From Acidimicrobiia bacterium (GTDB taxonomy: Bacteria > Actinomycetota > Acidimicrobiia > Spongiisociales > ZC4RG35), in the NCBI GenBank assembly GCA_009377735.1, contig WHTL01000153.1:1-9071 (forward strand): DNA of 9,071 bases, read 5' to 3'. The first letter of the stretch is position 1. Each line of letters opens with the position of its first letter. The notes under the pieces are model-generated. The model made no database searches and had not been told where the DNA came from. It worked only from the letters and a program-made list of their open reading frames with translations. Below are positions 5,259-9,071 of the stretch, one piece after another. Position numbers and translations under genes: made by a program.

Positions 5259-6401
5259 TCAAAGTCGAGGGCTTGGCTGCTGCTCCTCGGGTAGGTCTAG
5301 GTCCACGAGGACCGGCTCGGTGTTCTCGACTTCCACCTCGTGCGGTTGCAGGTCACCGCTCAGGATCTGCTCTGCCCAATGACAAGCCACCCGGTGTGTC
5401 TCTGGAATCCCATCAACTTCTAATGTCCGCAATTCGGGTCGCTCTTCCTCGCACTTGGTCTCCTGCTTCCAGGGACAGCGTGTGTGGAATCGACAACCTG
5501 CGGGCGGGTTGGCCGGACTCGGCAGATCTCCAACCAGGAGGATCTGGTCCCGCTCGTCCTCGACCTGAGGGTCGGGCACCGGAACCGCCGACATCAGAGC
5601 ACGGGTGTACGGGTGCAGTGGCGCGGCATACAGATCATGGGCATCGGCCTCCTCGACCAGGCCACCGAGATACATGACGCCCACTCGGTCGCTGATATGG
5701 CGGACTACCGCCAGATCATGGGCGATCACAAGAAAAGTCAGATCGAACTCGTCCTGAAGATCCTCGAGGAGGTTGATCACCTGGGCCTGCACCGACACGT
5801 CAAGGGCACTCACTGGTTCATCGGCGACGATCAGTTGCGGATCCACCGAGAGCGCCCGGGCGATCCCGACACGTTGGCGCTGACCACCGGAGAACTCGTG
5901 GGGATACTTCGACATCGCATGGGCGGGAAGTCCGACCGCGGCCAACAGCTCGATCAGCCTTCCCCTGGCATCGCGCCCCTTGGTGAGCCCATGGGCACGC
6001 ATACCCTCGAGTAGGAGCTGTTCCACGGTTTGGCGGGGGTCGAGACTACCCAGGGGATCCTGGAAGATCATCTGCATGTGGCGGCGTTGCCGACGGAGCC
6101 CTTCACCTTCAAGACCGGCCAGGTCGATTCCGTCGAAGTACACCTCACCGGCCGTGGGTTCCTCGAGTTGCAGAAGGGCACGCCCCAGGGTGGACTTTCC
6201 ACATCCGGACTCTCCCACCAAGCCGTATGTCTCCCCCTTCTTGATCTGGAGATCGACCCCGTCCACGGCGTAGACAAAACCCAATGTGCGATCGAACAAA
6301 AGACCACTCTTGATGGGGAAGTGGACCATGAGCCCACGCACATCTACCAGCAGGTCTCCATCTTCATCCTCAGAGTGGGGCGTGAGATCCGAATCGGTCA
6401 C
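5259..6401 (-). CDS. oppF: Peptide ABC transporter ATP-binding protein, OppF/DppF type
   Basis: A 380-residue ATPase that would pair with the OppD-type subunit to drive peptide import at the inner face of the membrane. Walker A GESGCGKST is at 63-71, the Q-loop in FQDP (Gln114), the signature SGGQRQRVGIARAL at 171-184, Walker B IVADEP with Glu195, and the switch His228 in IAHDL. DPRQT after the Q-loop is usual for OppF/DppF. The C-terminal region after LHPYTRAL is the oligopeptide-transporter extension and has four cysteines (303, 309, 317, 340). An acidic tail of about 40 residues follows. The GTG start shares GTGA with the oppD stop (6398-6401), with a GGGGGAG site upstream, so translational coupling is likely. 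It is the last gene of the operon, ending 3 bp from the pepN stop. Substrate is not readable from sequence; dppF is an equally fair name. Confidence 0.93.
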   Translation of the reverse strand: MTDSDLTPHSEDEDGDLLVDVRGLMVHFPIKSGLLFDRTLGFVYAVDGVDLQIKKGETYGLVGESGCGKSTLGRALLQLEEPTAGEVYFDGIDLAGLEGEGLRRQRRHMQMIFQDPLGSLDPRQTVEQLLLEGMRAHGLTKGRDARGRLIELLAAVGLPAHAMSKYPHEFSGGQRQRVGIARALSVDPQLIVADEPVSALDVSVQAQVINLLEDLQDEFDLTFLVIAHDLAVVRHISDRVGVMYLGGLVEEADAHDLYAAPLHPYTRALMSAVPVPDPQVEDERDQILLVGDLPSPANPPAGCRFHTRCPWKQETKCEEERPELRTLEVDGIPETHRVACHWAEQILSGDLQPHEVEVENTEPVLVDLDLPEEQQPSPRL

Positions 6402-7489
6402 TGGCTTTCTCCCCCTGAGTCCTCGTCCGGCGCCGAAACATGGTCGACCTCCATGGTCCTATCGTCCTCTAGCGAGAGTGGGTTGTGACACCGCAGCCAA
6501 CGGTGGCCGGTCACATCGGTGTCCGCCACCAGCTCAGGTGTCGAGGTACGGCATGCTTCGACCTCGTTGGAGCAGCGGGGCGCAAATGCGCACCCCTCAT
6601 CCCACGGGATATTGTCGGCGACCGACCCAGGGATCGGATTGAGACGATGTCCACTCTCGTCGTCAAGACGAGGAATCGACGCCAACAGACCACCCGTGTA
6701 GGGATGGCGTGGTGTCCTGAACAATGGATGGCGAGAAGCACGCTCGACCACCCGACCCGCATACAGTACGTTTACCTCATCACAGAGACCGGCCACCACC
6801 CCGAGGTCATGGGTGATCATTATCAATGCAGTGCCACTCTCATCGACCAGGCCCTTGAGGAGCGCGAGGATCTGTGCCTGGATGGTCACATCGAGTGCGG
6901 TGGTCGGCTCATCGGCGATGAGAAGTCTCGGCTCACAGGCTAGGGCCATCGCGATCAACGCCCTCTGACGCATCCCACCCGAGAGCTGGTGGGGATAGTC
7001 GCTGAGTCGACGCGTGGGGTCGGGGATTCCCACCTTGTCGAGCTGGGTGATTGCCCGTTCTCGGGCGTCTCGGCGCTTCATTCCCAGGTGCCTCTCAAGA
7101 ACCTCGGTCACCTGAAGCCCCAGCGGAATAACCGGGTTCAGCGAACTGAGCGGATCCTGGAAAATCATCGCCAATTCGACTCCTCGCCGGTCGCGCATCT
7201 CCTCGTCGCCAAGCGAGAGGAGATCCTCGCCATCAAATCGCACGTTTCCCGTTACCGTGTTGCCGCGTCGCGGGAGAAGATGCATGATCGCCAACGAGGT
7301 CACCGACTTCCCACAACCGGACTCTCCAACCAATCCGACCGCCTGCCCGGGCGCTACCGAGAAGCTGACACCGTCGACCGCGGTGAATGGCTCGCCCCCA
7401 GGCTGGTGGAATACCACCCGCAGGTTGTCGACCTCCAACAAGGCCCCGATCCGCTGTGCCCGACTACGGGTCCGCTCCGGATATGTCAC
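6398..7489 (-). CDS. oppD: Peptide ABC transporter ATP-binding protein, OppD/DppD type
   Basis: A 363-residue ATPase, partner of the OppF-type protein. Walker A GESGCGKS is at 55-62, FQDPLSSLNP follows the Q-loop, the signature LSGGMRQR is at 169-176, Walker B LLIADEP at 189-195, and the switch His is 227 in ITHDL. After RHPYTGGLL comes the C-terminal extension with cysteines at 300, 306, 313 and 334 (C-x5-C-x6-C-x20-C). I chose GTG at 7489 because GAGGGA precedes it at proper spacing and overlaps the oppC stop, leaving a 10-nt gap. An in-frame GTG at 7531 would add 14 residues and overlap oppC by 32 bp, without a good ribosome site. The gene shares 4 bp with oppF downstream. Peptide class is unknown, and nickel or other Opp-family substrates cannot be excluded. 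Confidence 0.92.
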   Translation of the reverse strand: MTYPERTRSRAQRIGALLEVDNLRVVFHQPGGEPFTAVDGVSFSVAPGQAVGLVGESGCGKSVTSLAIMHLLPRRGNTVTGNVRFDGEDLLSLGDEEMRDRRGVELAMIFQDPLSSLNPVIPLGLQVTEVLERHLGMKRRDARERAITQLDKVGIPDPTRRLSDYPHQLSGGMRQRALIAMALACEPRLLIADEPTTALDVTIQAQILALLKGLVDESGTALIMITHDLGVVAGLCDEVNVLYAGRVVERASRHPLFRTPRHPYTGGLLASIPRLDDESGHRLNPIPGSVADNIPWDEGCAFAPRCSNEVEACRTSTPELVADTDVTGHRWLRCHNPLSLEDDRTMEVDHVSAPDEDSGGESQ

Positions 7490-7499
7490 GGGGTTTCCC

Positions 7500-8441
7500 T
7501 CATCGGCGCGACTTGGGGTCGAGGGCTTCACGAAGAGACTCGCCCATCAGGGTGAATCCAAGGGCGACAATGATGATGCAGATTGCCGGGTAGAAGGCGA
7601 GATGGGGGTGGCTATTGAAGAAGTCCTGGGATTCCCCCAACATCTGGCCCCATTCGGGGATCCGATCATCGGGATTCCCCAGTCGCAGATACGACAATGC
7701 TGCGGCGTCGATGATGGAAATCGCCAGCACCAGCGTCGCTTGGACGATCACGGGCCCGAGGGAGTTGGGGAGGACATGACGGAAGACGATCGGCGCCCGA
7801 CGCACGCCCAATGCCCTGGCCGCCAACACGTGATCCTTGTTGCGCTCTGCGAGCATCGAGCCGCGTAGCAGCCGAGCAAAGATGGGCACCTGGATGATGG
7901 CAATTGCCAGGATCACCGTCCATTGTGACGGGTTGGCGAATATGGCGGCGATGCTGAACGCCATCAAGAGCGACGGAATCGAAAGCATCACGTCAACACC
8001 ACGCATCACCACCGTGTCGACCCATCCCCCGACTCCACCGGCCAAGGTCCCAAGCGTCAGGCCGCCGGCAAGCCCACCAAGAGTGGCCGCCACACCGACG
8101 ATGAGCGTCTGTTGGGACCCGACCAGCAGTCTGGACAGCAGGTCCCGCCCAGCCCAGTCTCCACCCAACGGGTGACCAGGCTGTGAGTCCGGAATGGGGT
8201 TGTTCTGCGGGGTGATCTGATCGAGCAGCATCGGCTCGGCGGGATCGTGGGGGGCGATGAAGGGTGCGATCAGGGCGAGGACTACGAACATGACGACAAT
8301 GCTCAACCCGACCAGGAACACCACGTTGCGGCGCAGTCTTCGCCAGGCGCTCTGCCAGAGACTCTCGCCACCGATATCGCTCACCCGACCCGCGTCCGCC
8401 AAGTCGTCTATCCGCGCTTTCTTGGAGGACGCCAGGTTCAT
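7500..8441 (-). CDS. oppC: Peptide ABC transporter permease, OppC/DppC type
   Basis: A 313-residue inner-membrane permease. About 38 hydrophilic residues precede the first membrane helix (about 40-63), followed by IAPHDP, the usual start of the periplasmic loop, and HPLGGDWAGRDLLSRLLVGSQ (90-110), the hallmark of OppC/DppC proteins. Further hydrophobic segments lie near 110-138, 150-170, 174-192, 228-252 and 281-300, giving six helices. The cytoplasmic EAA loop that contacts the ATPases is AARALGVRRAPIVFRHVLPN (207-226). The length is normal for the family. The ATG shares ATGA with the oppB stop (8438-8441), with GGGTGAG upstream, so it is probably translated by coupling to oppB. Confidence 0.94.
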   Translation of the reverse strand: MNLASSKKARIDDLADAGRVSDIGGESLWQSAWRRLRRNVVFLVGLSIVVMFVVLALIAPFIAPHDPAEPMLLDQITPQNNPIPDSQPGHPLGGDWAGRDLLSRLLVGSQQTLIVGVAATLGGLAGGLTLGTLAGGVGGWVDTVVMRGVDVMLSIPSLLMAFSIAAIFANPSQWTVILAIAIIQVPIFARLLRGSMLAERNKDHVLAARALGVRRAPIVFRHVLPNSLGPVIVQATLVLAISIIDAAALSYLRLGNPDDRIPEWGQMLGESQDFFNSHPHLAFYPAICIIIVALGFTLMGESLREALDPKSRR

Positions 8442-9071
8442 CGCCTACTCACCCGGATCCGCGGGTCGATGAACCCATAGGCGATGTCGACCATCAGGTT
8501 GACGACTATATAGATGAGTGCGGCCATCATGATGAGCACCTGGAGTACGGGGTAGTCCCTAGTGGAGAATCCCAGGGCGAGTGCCTGTCCCACCCCTTGG
8601 TAGTTGAAGACGCTCTCCGTCAGCACCGCCCCCGAGAGGAGACCGCCGACGAGGAGCCCGATGGTGGTCACCACCGGTATCAGGGCGTTTCGCAGCACGT
8701 GCCGTCCCCGGATAACCGGAGTCGTGAGACCTTTTGCGTTTGCCGTCCGCACGTAATCCTCCTCCAGCACCTCGAGCACGGACGCCCGTGTTATCCGGAA
8801 AAGCACCGCGAAGGGGAAGGTGGCCAGGGCAAACGCCGGGAGAATCAGGTGTTTCAGCGTGTCCCAGGTCGCATCCCACTCCCGGGTGAGCACGCTGTCG
8901 AGGAGGAAGAATCCGGTCACCTCGGTGGCGTTGAGGCCGGTCGATTGGCGACCGGAGGGCGGCAGTATCCCCAAGCGAATGGCAAAGATGTACTTGAGGA
9001 CGAACGCCAGGAAAAAGATCGGGACGGCCACACCAACGAGAGACCCGATAATCGACCCGGTGTCGAGCAGG
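8438..9071 (-). CDS. oppB: Peptide ABC transporter permease, OppB/DppB type (N-terminus outside window)
   Basis: The C-terminal 210 residues of a permease that runs off the right edge. The frame stays open to base 9071, and the GTG at 9031 is internal, since the codons before it read LLDTGSIIGSLVGVAVPIFF, normal OppB sequence. The visible part has the family's PIFFLAFVLKYIFAIRLGILPPSG, a helix (about AFALATFPFAVLFRITRASVLEVL), the EAA loop YVRTANAKGLTTPVIRGRHV, and the closing helices ending YGFIDPRIRVSRR. OppB proteins are usually 310-340 residues, so about 100-130 are missing, including the first helix. It pairs with OppC to form the channel. It is the most upstream importer gene seen here. 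A binding-protein gene is expected nearby but is not in the window. Confidence 0.93.
   Translation of the reverse strand, partial: LLDTGSIIGSLVGVAVPIFFLAFVLKYIFAIRLGILPPSGRQSTGLNATEVTGFFLLDSVLTREWDATWDTLKHLILPAFALATFPFAVLFRITRASVLEVLEEDYVRTANAKGLTTPVIRGRHVLRNALIPVVTTIGLLVGGLLSGAVLTESVFNYQGVGQALALGFSTRDYPVLQVLIMMAALIYIVVNLMVDIAYGFIDPRIRVSRR

Noticed and set aside
7490..7531. Longer oppD start at GTG 7531
   Set aside because: It would overlap oppC by 32 bp without a good ribosome site, while GTG 7489 has GAGGGA at correct spacing.

Overview
The window is about 9 kb of moderately GC-rich bacterial DNA. It carries seven protein genes, the last cut by the right edge, and fits an actinobacterium. 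The evidence for that is a polyphosphate-type glucokinase, a SerB of the long mycobacterial form with a duplicated ACT region, frequent GTG starts, and TAnnnT boxes 7-8 nt before two start codons. An uncultured Acidimicrobiia-like lineage is possible, but sequence reading alone cannot settle it.

Left part (1-2304, minus strand): serB (phosphoserine phosphatase) is followed by ppgK (polyphosphate/ATP glucokinase). Between them lies a compact non-coding element of about 168 bp, with 17-bp terminal inverted repeats ending in CTAG and a core of short hairpins. A diverged second copy of the 63-bp core (54/63 identical) lies just beyond ppgK, at the left edge. This repeat family, MITE- or REP-like, is the least ordinary thing in the window. 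I see no transposase.

Middle (2305-2714): a gene-free divergent region of about 410 bp between serB and pepN. It holds a strand-skewed A+C-rich tract with a four-run G-quadruplex motif on the minus strand, a series of hairpins, and a possible pepN promoter box inside an inverted repeat. pepN (M1 aminopeptidase N, plus strand) fills 2715-5255 with intact zinc and catalytic motifs.

Right part (5259-9071, minus strand): four tightly packed genes of an oligopeptide/dipeptide-type ABC importer, transcribed oppB-oppC-oppD-oppF. Two junctions are 4-bp stop/start overlaps and one is a 10-bp gap with the ribosome-binding site on the preceding stop codon. The operon ends 3 bp from the end of pepN, tail to tail. 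Importer and aminopeptidase would together take up and degrade peptides, but they are not co-transcribed. The solute-binding protein gene is not in view and may lie beyond the right edge.

The protein genes are ordinary housekeeping and nutrient-uptake functions. I found no defence system, phage, CRISPR array or tRNA. The candidates for something undescribed are the structured repeat element and the structured serB/pepN intergenic region.
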